The position numbers were made by a program, and so were the translations under genes. This document shows positions 22,647 to 33,970 of a DNA stretch of 64,000 nucleotides, piece after piece. This DNA is from Metellina segmentata. Lineage: Eukaryota > Arthropoda > Arachnida > Araneae > Tetragnathidae. The notes under the pieces were generated by a model. That model was not told where the DNA came from. It worked only from the letters and a program-made list of their open reading frames with translations, and did no database searches. How positions within the stretch are numbered: position 1 is the first letter of the stretch; the number at the start of each line of letters is the position of its first letter. The stretch lies in contig OX375872.1 of the NCBI GenBank assembly GCA_947359465.1, positions 16,290,018 to 16,354,017 of the forward strand, in the 5' to 3' direction.

Positions 22647-24250
22647 TATATTATATATCTATCTCTCTCTCTATATATAATAATTGCATGACGAGGGTGC
22701 CGTGAGAAAATTTTAATTCTCTTATGGGTGCCACGACTTGGATAAGTTAGGGAACCCCTTGTTTAAGGTAATACAATGAAACAGTTACATATACTCTTGC
22801 AAGAATGCCTCTGGGCATTACCAAACATAAAATATGAGGCATGAGGAAAGATCTACAATATTTTGAAGTCACATTTAAAAAAACAGATGTTATAATAAGT
22901 TCTTGTTGCATGTGACACTACAGACATTACATGAATTAAACTGCCTGCAACTTTTATTCTTTTATTATTTTTTTACCTAAACATTTCTGTTGTTTTCTAT
23001 GCTTGCTGCTTTTAAAGATATCTTCACAGATTGTTGCAGACTTTTCATGGTTCTTTCTCAATCTTTTGTTCTATTGGCATAGACGATTAGCATGGACCCT
23101 TTGAAAAGATGAGATGTTAGCTCTGATGAATCTTTTGTGCCATAATTGGTATGCATCCTCTGATACCAATCTTGTTTTCATCATGAAATTTTTGTGCTCT
23201 TTCCTTTTTCATCCATATTTAGTAAACTACCTATTGTTTCAAAAATTGATGCAATTTTTTCAAACAGTTTAGTTTCTCAAAGTAGTACAACAAAAGAACA
23301 CTTACTTCGTATAGAAAAAGGCACAGCTTGAGGATGATCATTAAATTATTTTAGGGATTGTCAAGTCCTGTATTTTTGAAGTTCTGTACCTACACAGATC
23401 AATTTATAAAAATCCTAAATGAACCTTTCGTTTACTGCCTTCTAGATTATTTAAAAATGGTATCTGTTTTATGTGTGCAATTAACTAACTTCAACATTCA
23501 TTTCTGATTGCTTTTAAATGCTAAAAATAATTTGAATATGTCCCTATTTCCTCTGCGCGACCCTGAAAATGTCTAATTTTTTTTGTAGAGATAGTTGAAC
23601 AAAGTGTGTGTAGGGAGAGTTGTCTTCGACAGGTTACCCCTTCAAATTTTTCTTTCTTTTTGTTCAAAATGTCGAAAAATAGAGAATCCAGATGCTTTTT
23701 GAATGAGTCTTTCCTTTGTTATGTCTATCATATATTTAACACATGAAATTAACCTACAGGCTATAAGGAACAAAACCTTATGTTTGAATATGACTTGTTA
23801 TTGTCAAAAATTTAACCACTTTGTAAAAATATCAAAAATGAAAGAAATAGATAAAAATCCCAAAAATGAATCCTTGCAAACATTAATTCAAGTGCAGGAA
23901 AATTGAAATTAATGTAAGTAATATTTAATAGTTCCAACATGAATGACAAAAGTTACACTTGGTTGCAAAATGAAGCTTCTAGCTATTCAGTTTCACTCTA
24001 CTTTAAATGTAGTTAATATTTGGAGGTCTAATAAATGAATGTTTTGGAAAAAAAGGCTGTGTAACAAAAAGCTGTGTAGTACACTAATAAATCCCAAGAA
24101 ACAAAATTGGATAGAAAGTGCTTAGTAAAATTATATGATTGTGCTTTTGATTTTACACAATCTTGTGTCTTGTATGCTGAGGATATAAAGAGGTTCTGAA
24201 TGCAAACAAGGTAAAAATTGATACAAAATTAATGAAACTACTTTATTGTA
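22647..24250. other. No gene recognised
   Basis: AT-rich. A TCTCTC/TATA simple-repeat patch lies at 22655-22680. Nothing else can be supported. Confidence 0.4.
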
Positions 24251-24430
24251 TCAGGTATGTGCAAAAGTTCTATCCGTTTTTGGAGATGCAAATTTCCAGT
24301 TGAACTGACCTTGCACATGACATTGTGATGACTGGAATCATTGGCCATTAAAACGTGTAGATACCCAGTATATAAATGTACGGTGTTTCTGATAGTACAG
24401 CATTTGTAAAAACTTCTGAGATGGTGTAAT

Positions 24431-25450
24431 ATGGCAAGTGATAAAGCGTACGTGAGACATTGTTTACTGTACGAGTTCGACAAAGGCAGTACCTACTGTA
24501 GCCGTAGTAAACGTCAAGTTTATGGGGGTAGATGCATTTGATGACAGCATATGTCGTCGAAGGTTTCGGAAATTCAGGGAAGGAGACAGAAGCTGGCAAT
24601 ATCAGGCAAGGTGTAGACGTCCTTCACTCGTTGGAGAAGAAGCTGTTGATCAAGACATAAAAAACAGACCTAATCCAACTATGCCAGAATTAGCCGAAAC
24701 GTTCACCGGACAACTGTAGAAAGTTGGATCATTGCGTTCCACTTAAGCTTAATGTAGATAAACGGGACCGGTGAATCGCTACCTGTGTTTTCTTGCCTAC
24801 CCAGTTCAAGAATGAGTAATTCCTGAGACGGATTGTGACAGGAGATGGTTGGTTGGTTTGGTGGTTTCTTACGGCGCAAGCGTTGTCTTTATTAAAAGGT
24901 CTATAGTGACAGGAGATGATAAGTGGGTTATGAACTTTTACTCAAAGCGTCGACGTAGTATGTCGGCCTTCTGAACTGACAGCATCGACGTCGAAATCAG
25001 AAGTTCATCCCAGGAGGGTTTTGTTGAGTGTGTGGGGGGATGGGCAGGGAATAATTCACGGTAGGTCCTGCCACCTAACCAAGCAATTTATGCCACCTTC
25101 TACTGTCTACAGTTATACAGACTGATCCGCACCAGCGTTGTCAATCAGCACGGTGTTATCCTCTATGACGATAACGCGAGTTTCCATGCTGCTGTCATCA
25201 CTCATTAAAAAATAACGGTGTTTGGTTGGGAGGTTTTACCCCACCCTCCCTATTCTCCTGACTTGGTGCCTACTGACTGTCACTTGCTTCGTGCGTTGAC
25301 CAACACTTTCAACCGAAAAATCTTTGATTATCTTGATATAAAAACTGCTATCCAAGACTTATTTCACTCCAAACCTCAGGACTTTTACCGGCGTGGGATT
25401 TATCTACCAGAAAGATGGCAAGAGGTCATAGATTATAATGGCAAATATGC
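24431..25450 (+). pseudogene. mariner transposase pseudogene
   Basis: From ATG at 24431 it reads KAYVRHCLLYEFDKGST, then in a shifted frame MGVDAFDDSICRRRFRKFRE and PSLVGEEAVDQDIKNRPNP, the mariner DNA-binding region. The C-terminal part has LGWEVLPHPPYSPDL-like sequence (here FGWEVLPHPPYSPDLVPTD), KPQDFYRRGIYL and RWQEVIDYNGKY. Several frameshifts and stops separate them, and a LINE tail interrupts it at 24848. Confidence 0.85.
24848..24905 (-). mobile_element. 58-bp LINE 3' tail inserted in the mariner
   Basis: It is flanked by the perfect 13-bp duplication GTGACAGGAGATG (24835-24847 and 24906-24918). On the minus strand it reads ...CGCTTGCGCCGTAAGAAACC and ends in (CCAA)n, matching the 3' end of the element at 45943-46374. 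It is an extreme 5' truncation of a non-LTR retrotransposon. Confidence 0.85.
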
Positions 25451-25721
25451 AGTCTTAGGTTATATTACATTTTGTGTTCTTTGCACTTCTTCTTTGTTAC
25501 AAAAAACGAGTAGAACTTTTGCACTTACCTAATATATACTTTCAAAAAAGGATTAACCATACTGGTGATTCAAAAATCTGATTGCTCATTAGCAATTTGT
25601 TTAAGGGGTGAAATGGTTAAAAGTATATTTTTGAATATATGAAAGACACGTGCCATTTTGTTGTGTTTTGCTAATTGGAATATCCTTTCATTTTTAAGTT
25701 AATCTTTAATTTTTTTTTTAG

Positions 25722-25831
25722 ATTCTAACATCAGTGGGGCAATAGAAGAAATGAAAGAAGTTGACTGGAAGAAAAAAAGACTGTCAGAAAAAGGATATCA
25801 ATGGGTTATCAGGCAAAAAGTGGACAAATGA
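25722..25831 (+). CDS. Probable terminal coding exon of an unidentified gene
   Basis: A strong acceptor (T-rich tract and AG at 25720-25721) opens a frame that starts two bases into a codon and reads SNISGAIEEMKEVDWKKK, RLSEKGYQWVIRQKVDK and TGA at 25829-25831. The peptide is lysine/glutamate-rich with no low-complexity AT-coded bias, unlike chance frames around it. An AATAAA follows at 25892. I do not recognise the protein and found no upstream exon; transposons occupy most of the preceding 6 kb, which would be introns if the call is right. It could still be chance. Confidence 0.45.
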
Positions 25832-25891
25832 CACAGTATTATACAATTTTATTATGCTATTATAAATTTTTATTACCTTTATTTGGATGAA

Positions 25892-25897
25892 AATAAA
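25892..25897 (+). terminator. Polyadenylation signal after the 25.7-kb exon
   Basis: AATAAA, 60 bp beyond the stop of the candidate terminal exon. Confidence 0.4.
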
Positions 25898-26091
25898 GTT
25901 TGAGGGGACCTAATACATGAACATGGGGATGTTTAATTTCTTTTTATTCATTGTATTTTTTTTTTATCCTATAATCTAAATGAATTTCATTTTTATATTC
26001 TTTTTATTAACTTACTTTTCTTCTATTTTTCATAACTGTGGTACGTTCTTATTATTATCTATTCTTTATGTGATTCTTACTTGTGTTGGTA

Positions 26092-26984
26092 CAGGGTCTG
26101 TCCAGAAAGTAATGAGACTGAATTTTTCTCGCCAAGCAGAATGCCAAAGGGGCGGTGTTTGTGGGCGTTATGGGTGGTGGGGGTTATCAGCTACAGAGTC
26201 TGGCGGAAGTCAGTTGGCCTTAAGCCTTTGCAGCGCACGGATCGCTCGTGAAGCAGTTAAGTGTTTTAAACTGGCGTTATGTTTTCAGAATGCAGCGGAG
26301 TGTCGAGCAGCGATACGCCATAAAGTTTTGAGTAAAACTAAACAAATCTGCTTCTGAGACGGATGCTATGTTACAAGAAGCCTACGGGAAGGATTCATTG
26401 TCCAACGCTCAAGTGTTTAGGTGGCATAAAGCCATCATAGACGGAAGAGCGGACGTCGATGGCGAACAACGCACTGGGCGTCCATCAAGTTCTTGAACTT
26501 CAGACACTGTGGCTACAGTTAAAGCGCTTTTGGACTATGATCGTCGGATGAGTGTTCGAATGATTGCAGAAGACGTTGGGACTTACAAAATCGATTGTGC
26601 ATCAAATCGTCATGTAAGAACTACAAATGCCGAAAATTTGTTCACATCCTTCAAAGTGACTCAGTTCCTGGCAAAACACAACATCGCCCCAACCACCGTA
26701 CAGCCCCGATATGTCACCGCCGGACTTTTTTCTATTCCCTCGGTTAAAATCCAGCTTAAAAAGTCATCGTTTTGATAATCTGGAGAACTTACAGAAAACC
26801 GTAACGCGCGTTTTGAACGGCATTCCAGTTGAAGACTTCCAGGCGGGCATCAATGGGTGGTAGAGTCATCGGCAACAATGTATTAATGCAGGAGGAGGCT
26901 ATTTGAATATTAAGTGTCTATAAAATTATCTTCAAATAAACTAATTTTATAGAATCACTCTCATTACTTTCTGGACAGACCTTG
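26092..26984 (+). mobile_element. Internally deleted mariner, 893 bp
   Basis: Inverted ends CAGGGTCTGTCCAGAAAGTA (left) and CAAGGTCTGTCCAGAAAGTA (right, read inward) are flanked by TA (26090-26091, 26985-26986). It is about 400 bp shorter than a full mariner because the middle of the transposase is missing. Confidence 0.88.
26290..26913 (+). pseudogene. Internally deleted mariner transposase pseudogene
   Basis: From ATG 26290: MQRSVEQRYAIKF, TGA, VKLNKSASETDAMLQEAYGK, VFRWHKAIIDGRADVDGEQ, then a TGA in place of an expected Arg codon, then LLDYDRRMSVRMIAEDVG. After a deletion that removes the first two catalytic Asp blocks, VTQFLAKHNIA and, in another frame, RVLNGIPVEDFQ and CINAGGGY continue the C terminus. 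At least one stop looks like CGA-to-TGA decay. Confidence 0.85.
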
Positions 26985-27189
26985 TAAGTCTTGTGGTCTG
27001 TCATACTGTTTTTTATAAATACATAACTAGTGGACTAAGGACTAGAAATCTTTGGTTCCTTTGTATGTGTAGAGTTTGCATACTATTGAAGACTAAATTC
27101 TTCATTTTAAAACCTTATAAAAAGTATTACTGGGAGCAACAGTATTGAGCTGGCCTACGAATTTAATGTGTACATACCCAGCATGTAGT

Positions 27190-28290
27190 CACTGAAAAAA
27201 CCCCCAAACCACCCCTCTTTATTTAAGCAATTTTAATAGTAGAGAAAATTCAAAGATGTCGTTTGACTGGAATTAACGTGCTTCTATAAATTCAAATTCA
27301 TAAAATTTGCATAAGGGGCCATCTTCATATTAAATTGAGTACCAACTTCATAATTTCCAATAGAAACCCCTATTTCTACATACAATTTTAAATCTATATC
27401 AAAATTTAATTTCGGATACCAAATTTCATATCATTACGTCTTACTGTTTCAAAGTTATGAGTACAGAAAGATTGGAGCTCCTAATGTTAAATCAGTTTGC
27501 TACACATTAATGCATATCTTCCTAAATAATATTTCTTTTGCACTGATATTTTGTACCATGTCACTGTTTTGTACCATGTTGCCAAACCAAACAAATTCCA
27601 CATATTTTATTTAAAAAATAATTTTTAGTATGCAATAATAATTAAATTAAAATTTGAAAAAATTATGAATTGGAACCTTTTTATATTTTGATGAGAATTC
27701 ATTCAGAAGGACTTCTAGTATGATCATGCGAAATTTCAGATCATTCCGATAGTTAGTTTTTGCGCTACATTAAAATTTCCCATTATTGCTATTTTTGGGG
27801 CAACCAAAAGTTTAAACGTTTTACAAACCTCGTATAGTGATTCACGGATCATTTACACTTGCATAGTAAATATAAAAATGTATTTCTAAAATCGTTTGCC
27901 CTTGCGTAATAAATATAATAATTTTATAATCGCTGAAAATTATATTTGAAATAATGTTCAACTTTGAAATTCGGATAGCTATAGCTACAATCAATTTCGA
28001 TCTACGAATAGCGACTTTCTAAGTGGTGATGATCCCTGAAATGTGCACCAATTTTAGGATTGAATATCTCCGGATGTAAAGATACTAAATTCCTGAAATT
28101 TTATATTAAAACAAATTGAACGATGCAGAATCTGATTTAAGGGATCAAAACATGGTGTTTCCATTAGAAATTTCGTTGTTTGTGCAAAATTTGATATGAA
28201 GACGTCCCCTTTTGCAATTTCATTGAATTTGTAACGGAATGAATAGTGCTCGATATAAAGGGGGTGTTTTCTTTTTCTCCCGTTGACCCA
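27190..28290. repeat. Foldback repeat with ~250-bp inverted arms
   Basis: Sequence at 27190-27480 recurs inverted at 28020-28290: shared blocks include CAAATTCATAAAATTTGCAT versus a near match on the other strand, and AGGGGCCATCTTCATAT versus AGGGGACGTCTTCATAT. A single arm of the same family is at 62150-62345. Near each outer edge is a CCCCCTTTAT-like motif. No coding potential is visible in the ~540-bp centre. Confidence 0.65.
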
Positions 28291-29248
28291 CTAGTGGTTT
28301 GATTTATTGGGTTGTCTATTCGAACACATCAATGCAATAAGCAATCGCTAAAATAGGCTTGAATACAAACTTTTGGTCATTATCAATATAATCGCATGTT
28401 ATTATTCACTATGATAAAACTGCCATCTATGCCACAGTTATAACCTTGCCTAATTCGTACCATTTTATTTTTCAGAGTATACCTGCCATTTTGATGTTTA
28501 TTGCCGATGTTTCATTTATCGTGGTTGGTATAAGGCTTCTGAGTTACATGGGACAAGGAACATAAAAGTACAAGTTATCTCAGATGAAATATTTGTAACT
28601 GTAATTCCTGCATAAAAACACAGTATGCCTTCTCTTTTTGTTTTTTCTCTGATTTTTGGCCCTGCAAGTAAGTTTTGGAGGAACTACAAGGAAAGTCTGC
28701 AAACTTTTGGGACTCAAGATGTATTGGGTGCATTTTAATATGGTAAACACATTTGAGAATAATGAGGACTTTAAAGTTGTGTACTTAAGACTTGAACCAA
28801 TGCTGAAGACAGTACTATGTCTGTTTAGTGTTTGTTGCCACTCAAATCAGATAGCATTAAACTCAACCAACCAGTGCCCTTGTGCATATATGTCCATTTA
28901 CTTGATTGAAAAGAACAGCTTGGCCATATCTGGCTCTTGCACCCTAAGAAACCCAACCAGTGAATGCTGAAGACAGTTGCGATAGATTATTATTGAGGAC
29001 AAAAGACCGATTTCAAAACTGGCATAATTCTTAAAATGCTTATGTATTTTCAATGTTACAAATATGAGATTTCACCGCCAAATATTTTATGTACTCTAAA
29101 GGAATCTTGGTTGTGATAGCTTTATAAAGTGAGAATACACTTCACCTTTAAAACAAAAACGAAAACTTTCACAAAACAGTTTTTTTGGTATTTCAATTCA
29201 TATGTTTTGTCTTCTTACACTCCAAAAATACTCTAACCCCTTAAATCA
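28291..29248. other. No gene recognised
   Basis: AT-rich, with an open frame at 28656-28970 lacking any recognisable domain or splice context. Confidence 0.4.
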
Positions 29249-29547
29249 TGTTGAGAATACGATTGTACCACATGGGTGTTGTTGAGGATGTGTGGAGCTT
29301 CTTGCTGTCACTCTCGGAAAGACCATATAATCTTTCTATAAGGAATACGATGAAAAAATCTTTTTTCTCCAATGGCAAGGCTTCGGGGCATGAGCAATCT
29401 TGATGTGCTTCCTCCTTGTTCTAGAACCTTGAATATATTTCAGTCTAATATTTACTATTTGTGTAGTTGTACCATTTGTACTGTTTGTTTCATGTATCGT
29501 TTAACTAAATCACAAAATGACAATCTTGGACTCGAAGATTCCTTTCG
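29249..29547 (+). repeat. Left LTR
   Basis: Starts TGTTGAGAATACGATTG and ends before a TGGTCCCC primer-site-like motif. It pairs with 30865-31157. Confidence 0.7.
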
Positions 29548-30040
29548 TGGTCCCCTAACCCGGGAAGATATTGTTAGGACTTTTGTGATATTTATCGGAT
29601 TCACGAACTACTTGGAAAAAAACATGAATTACTTGGATTACTTTGATGGCCCTGAACCCGGATTCATGGTATCATTCAAACAGTGAGTTTGTTTGAACTT
29701 GAGAGGTACTGTAAACCTTCATTAAACACGCCAGAATTATATATAAAGAATCTTGATGAATAATAATAAAAAAGAAAGCTTACTCAAAGTTCCTGTATTA
29801 AATTAATAACTAAAGTGAATTCTTTCTTATAAAGTCTTGATACTGAAAGTGAAAGTGACCAAGATAAACTTTCCTAATATTTGCTAAATCTAGATGAAAA
29901 GCAAAGTGAACTTAAAACTCTAAAATTGAGGACTTAATAACTGATAATTCTGTGTTCGATACCGAAGTTCAATTGAATATGATGAACACATATGTGATGC
30001 AAAAATTAAAAGTAAACTACAGAACTTTAAAATTGAACAT

Positions 30041-30325
30041 TCTGTAGTTCCTCAAAGTTCTAAAGTTTCTAATTTGAATATTAGAAATCCATCAACTGCT
30101 ATTAATTTGCCTAAACTAAGCATTCCTACATTTAATAGTGATTCTAATGCATTCCTGGAATTTTCCAACACCTTCACAAGTGCAATAAATTCAAATGAGT
30201 TATTAAGTAATGTTGACAAATGTATGTATTTAAAATCTTTTCTATTGGGCACAGCTTACAAAACTGTTGCTGGTTTTTCTCTCATGGAAGAAAATTACAA
30301 ATCTTGTTTAAATTTGTTAATGTAA
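30041..30325 (+). pseudogene. BEL/Pao gag fragment
   Basis: The frame reads INLPKLSIPTFNSDSNAFLE, then FSNTFTSAINSNELLSNVDK, CMYLKSFLLGTAYKTVAGFS and LMEENYKSCLNLL. This is the order of the gag domain that starts with a LPKL-x-x-P-x-F motif in BEL/Pao elements (Pfam DUF1759 type). It breaks off at a stop where the family normally continues. Confidence 0.7.
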
Positions 30326-30864
30326 TGATATAGTTTTGGTAAAAGATGATCATTTACCCCGAAATTTTATATTGGAGAGTTCGTTGCCTAATGACCTGAT
30401 GGTCAATGACCTGGCATTTGTGAAATGTTTAAATATCTTGAATTTTAGTTATTATTGTTTCCAAGATTTAATAACTTAAAACATTGTTCTATTTTTATGG
30501 AGTCTTGGTATGTTTCCATAGATTGTTGAAACTATTCTTTCATATGTAGTATAAACGAAATATTAATATAAATCATGTACCATGGATAAACTTCTTCTGA
30601 GGATTTGGTATTAATTTTCCTTTAACAAAAATTCTTGAACTTGAAGTGTTATTGAATTATTATGCATGTTGCTTAATGTTGCATTTTAAAATTGTGTTTA
30701 ACGAATTAGGTGATTTACTTAAGTCTGAAGCATGAAGTGTTTAAATATTTGAAAACTAGATAATTTATCTTGAAGTTAAAATTTTTATGTGGTGAAAAAT
30801 GTTAGAATATTATGTACTTACCAGGAAATTTTGATAAACCCCTATGGTTCATGGAGGGCCAGGA

Positions 30865-31157
30865 TGTTGAGAATGCGATTGTACCATGTGGGTGTTGTTG
30901 AGGGTAGAGCTTCTGGCTGTCACTTTCAGCGAGACCACATAATTTTTCGATTAGGAATGTGATAATTTTTTTTTTCTTTAGTGGCATGGCTGCAAGAAGT
31001 GAGCAATCTTGATAAGCTTCCTCTTTGTTCTAGAATCTCGAATATATTTCTGTCTAATATTTACTATTTGTGTAGTTGTACTGTTTGTATTGTTTGTTTC
31101 ATCTGTCGTCTAAATAAATAACAAAAGGTCAATCTTGGGCTTGAAGATTCCCTTACA
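30865..31157 (+). repeat. Right LTR
   Basis: Starts TGTTGAGAATGCGATTG and ends GATTCCCTTACA. Divergence from the left copy suggests an old insertion. Confidence 0.7.
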
Positions 31158-32607
31158 GTGTGGAAAACAAGTTAAAAAATGTAGCACTGCAAAAGAAGTT
31201 TCAAAACAAGAATGCTTCAACAATACACTTTTGGGGAGATTTGTCATGGTAATGTCATCAGAATCTTGAGCAACCATACGTCTAGAATGTTAGCGTGTTA
31301 CCGAGATTCTACTAGGAGTTATAAATTGTCCAAATTTTTTTCAGAGAAATCACATCAAATCAGTTCAAATATTGTATTGTTTGAATAGCTTTATGTTCAA
31401 AAAATGTGTTAGTTATTAATGACATTTCATGGAATTCTATGTGTCAACACATATTTTTTTAATATAGGGGGTATTTTTGTTTGCAATGTTGCTATTTCTT
31501 ATTTGTAACAATGTTTATTTGGCCATTTCAATGTAAAAGGTTTTTTTTACAGTTAGCAATTTGACTGACATGTTGGAAATCAGATTGAAACTTGTGTAAT
31601 GGAAAAAGTAAAGGATATACCTCACAATTCTTACAATTCTAAGTTAAGTAACCTTGCTACTGTAAGTTAGCATAAATGTTTTTGCCAATATCTTATCCAA
31701 ATTGCTATGCTGTTTTACAAAAAAGTGCAAAATTGTGTGTTTCCTACTCTTACCTCATGTACCTCTTACCTATGAATCCTCTCTGCATAAATTATTGTTA
31801 ATCTTCTTTTGCATTTAGCAATCAGTTTATACAGCACTAATCACTGAATGGCATCAGTGAGAATGACATAAATAACAGAATTAAAAACATTGTACCTGCA
31901 GTTTCATTTTATTTTATGATTGCAGCAAAAAAGCGTCCCAAAATAGTAATATATACTCAATAAAAAAATACAGGTATGAATAATTTAGATGCATTGAAGG
32001 GTTTAGCATCATTAAGAATCAATATACTGATATCTGAAGAGGAAGATAAATGTGGTTTCACAGTATTTTGTATAAATGTTTTTAACACTGAATTTAAAAT
32101 CAATCCAATGTCTTTCTATTTCAAATCAGTTTGTATTATGAACGACTCGCTTATTGTTGGCAATCTGTAGTCTACTGGGATAACTATGCACTAATGTATG
32201 TAGTATGGCAAGTGTTCCATCAAATTTCATTTAAAACTCATGAGTAAATATAAGAATTGATATTCGATGCAAATATAATGGCACATGCAAAAGAAATTTT
32301 GAATACATTAGTTTTATATATCAAACTGTATAAAATGTTTTTGTACTGAAGAAAATTATCTATGCAGACCAGCAATTTCAACCACTGACCCAAAAATGGC
32401 ACTGGTGTGCCTTATGGATAGTGAAATGGTATAAATTTGGTAAGATTTATATAATTTCAACAGTTTAGTTTTTATCCAAGTATGTTCATAAATAATTTTA
32501 AGTAATACTCAAATAATTTTGACCACTATTCATTTTTTTTCATTCATAATTTTGAGCAAAGTCAAATGTATTTTTCAGAAAGCATTATTTTAAAAGTCAC
32601 TTTGCAG

Positions 32608-32647
<40 letters not shown>

Positions 32648-33779
32648 CCCCGAAGAGTGAAACCACAACGACATTTATGATTATGTAGAGAGTAAACCTT
32701 TAAAAAATTAGTTGCTCACATTTTAAAGTACAGTTTTAATTGAAAATGTTATCCCATCTATTTTATAAAAAGATTGAGAATATTTTGTTTTCATGCCCTA
32801 AACGATGGTAGTTGCTGTTAAATGATTACATAAAATATATGAAGATGTTCTTTTATGCATTCCTAACATATTAAAAATTATTTTATGAAAAGAAACCTCG
32901 TTGTTAAAGTTATACATTACATCCTTTTTCAAGCAAAACAAATATACTGTGTTAAATGCATGAGATAAGCAAATATATTTAGTATCATAACCCATTCGAT
33001 TTTCTAAACCTCTACAGTTTTGTGTTTTCAACATAATGTTCTTTTCTTGTAGAGTTAAGCAAACTTCATAACTGCAGATTACTTAGTTTGGTATTTGAAG
33101 AATACATACCAAAGTATGTTCAACTTATATTTACTCAAGTAAATATACTTTAAATGAATTTTTAAATTTACAAACGAATTTTAATTATTTTCTTTTTAAA
33201 GTTCGCTTTCTCATTTTACAAAAAGTATTCCTGTATTGCTTTTACAGTTAACATACAAGAAGAGTACTTTTCCACATTTGAAATTAGAATATTCTCATTT
33301 TATTTTACATTTATCTAAAAAAAAACAACTACAGTGCATTTTCAAAATAAACACCCAGTTAGAGTGCAAAAAGTGTAAAAACAGTTACAAACCACAAATT
33401 TTCTCTCTAAACATATATTTATTAACTATTGCAACAGTATAGGAAAAAAAGCATGTACAAGACATGAGGTATGTTAATTTTCACCCAAATATGATAGGAA
33501 CATGTTTTGAAATTAAGCCCTTGTGAGTTTGATTCAACTTGAAGTTTGCAAATAATACTTTACGCAAGAAAGCTTTCTCTATTCGTTTAATTTGTCATAT
33601 TTCCTATTACTTATTATCATGCATGTGTGAGATGTGTTTGAAAAGGTGTTAAAAGGGATATATTATAGTTTTTAATGATTTCTTTTTGCAATTTATCAAG
33701 ATTGATTGCTACGAAATAAAGCTGGTTTTCCTGATGTTATTTTAAATTTCTTTAATTTATGGTAAAGAAATCTTCACAG
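31158..33779. other. AT-rich sequence with no supported gene
   Basis: Contains an (AT)n tract at 32611-32644. Short open frames (for example 31976-32170) have no clear splice sites or domains. If the exon at 33780 is real, this is intron or upstream sequence of its gene. Confidence 0.4.
32611..32644. repeat. (TA)n microsatellite
   Basis: 17 uninterrupted TA units. Confidence 0.95.
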
Positions 33780-33970
33780 GTCCTGTAAAAGAGAGTTTGT
33801 TAGATAGAGTAAAGAGCAGGAAAGCATCACTTGTACAATTGACAAAGGATCCACAGCTACTGACGACCATTTCTATGCTGAAAAATTTGCCAAAAACTGA
33901 TATTTTTTACAGGAGTGTAAAAAAGAGAGAAGTTAAATTTCAGAGTGTTGGAAATCTGAGTATGACTTGA
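33780..33970 (+). CDS. Probable terminal coding exon of an unidentified gene
   Basis: Acceptor TCTTCACAG ends at 33779. The frame starts two bases into a codon and is open for 62 codons to TGA 33968-33970: PVKESLLDRVKSRKASLVQL, TKDPQLLTTISMLKNLPKT, DIFYRSVKKREVKFQSVGNL, SMT. Composition is that of a real soluble, basic protein end rather than chance AT-rich translation. I do not recognise it. An AATAAA lies near 34288. Its splice phase equals that of the exon at 25722, so the two could be alternative last exons of one gene or belong to two genes. Confidence 0.5.

Larger units (their letters stand above)
24251..25532 (+). mobile_element. mariner transposon (Mos1-type), full length but decayed
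   Basis: Ends TCAGGTATGTGCAAAAGTTC (left) and TTAGGTAAGTGCAAAAGTTC (right, read inward), with TA on both sides (24249-24250, 25533-25534). Length is 1282 bp, of which 58 bp plus a 13-bp duplication come from a LINE-tail insertion. This is a normal mariner size. Confidence 0.88.
29249..31157 (+). mobile_element. Collapsed BEL/Pao-like LTR retrotransposon
   Basis: Two direct repeats of ~295 bp (29249-29547 and 30865-31157) begin TGTTGAGAATRCGATTGTAC and align along their whole length with scattered differences; the right one ends ACA. Just after the left copy is TGGTCCCCTAACCCGGGA, shaped like a tRNA primer-binding site. The 1.3-kb interior keeps only a gag fragment; protease, reverse transcriptase and integrase are gone. 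I see no target duplication. Confidence 0.72.

Noticed and set aside
22686..22760. Small inverted element (GGGTGCC...GGTGCC and a GGGAACCCC edge)
   Set aside because: Only one edge looks like a hAT-style end; no duplication or opposite end could be shown.
23757..23905. Possible terminal exon (KISKMKEIDKNPKNESLQTL and on to a stop) after a CCTACAG acceptor
   Set aside because: The acceptor lacks a strong pyrimidine tract and the upstream part of the frame is low-quality AT-rich translation; no polyadenylation signal is convincing.
31976..32170. 64-codon open frame with an acidic SEEED stretch
   Set aside because: No usable donor, no domain and AT-biased composition; treated as chance.
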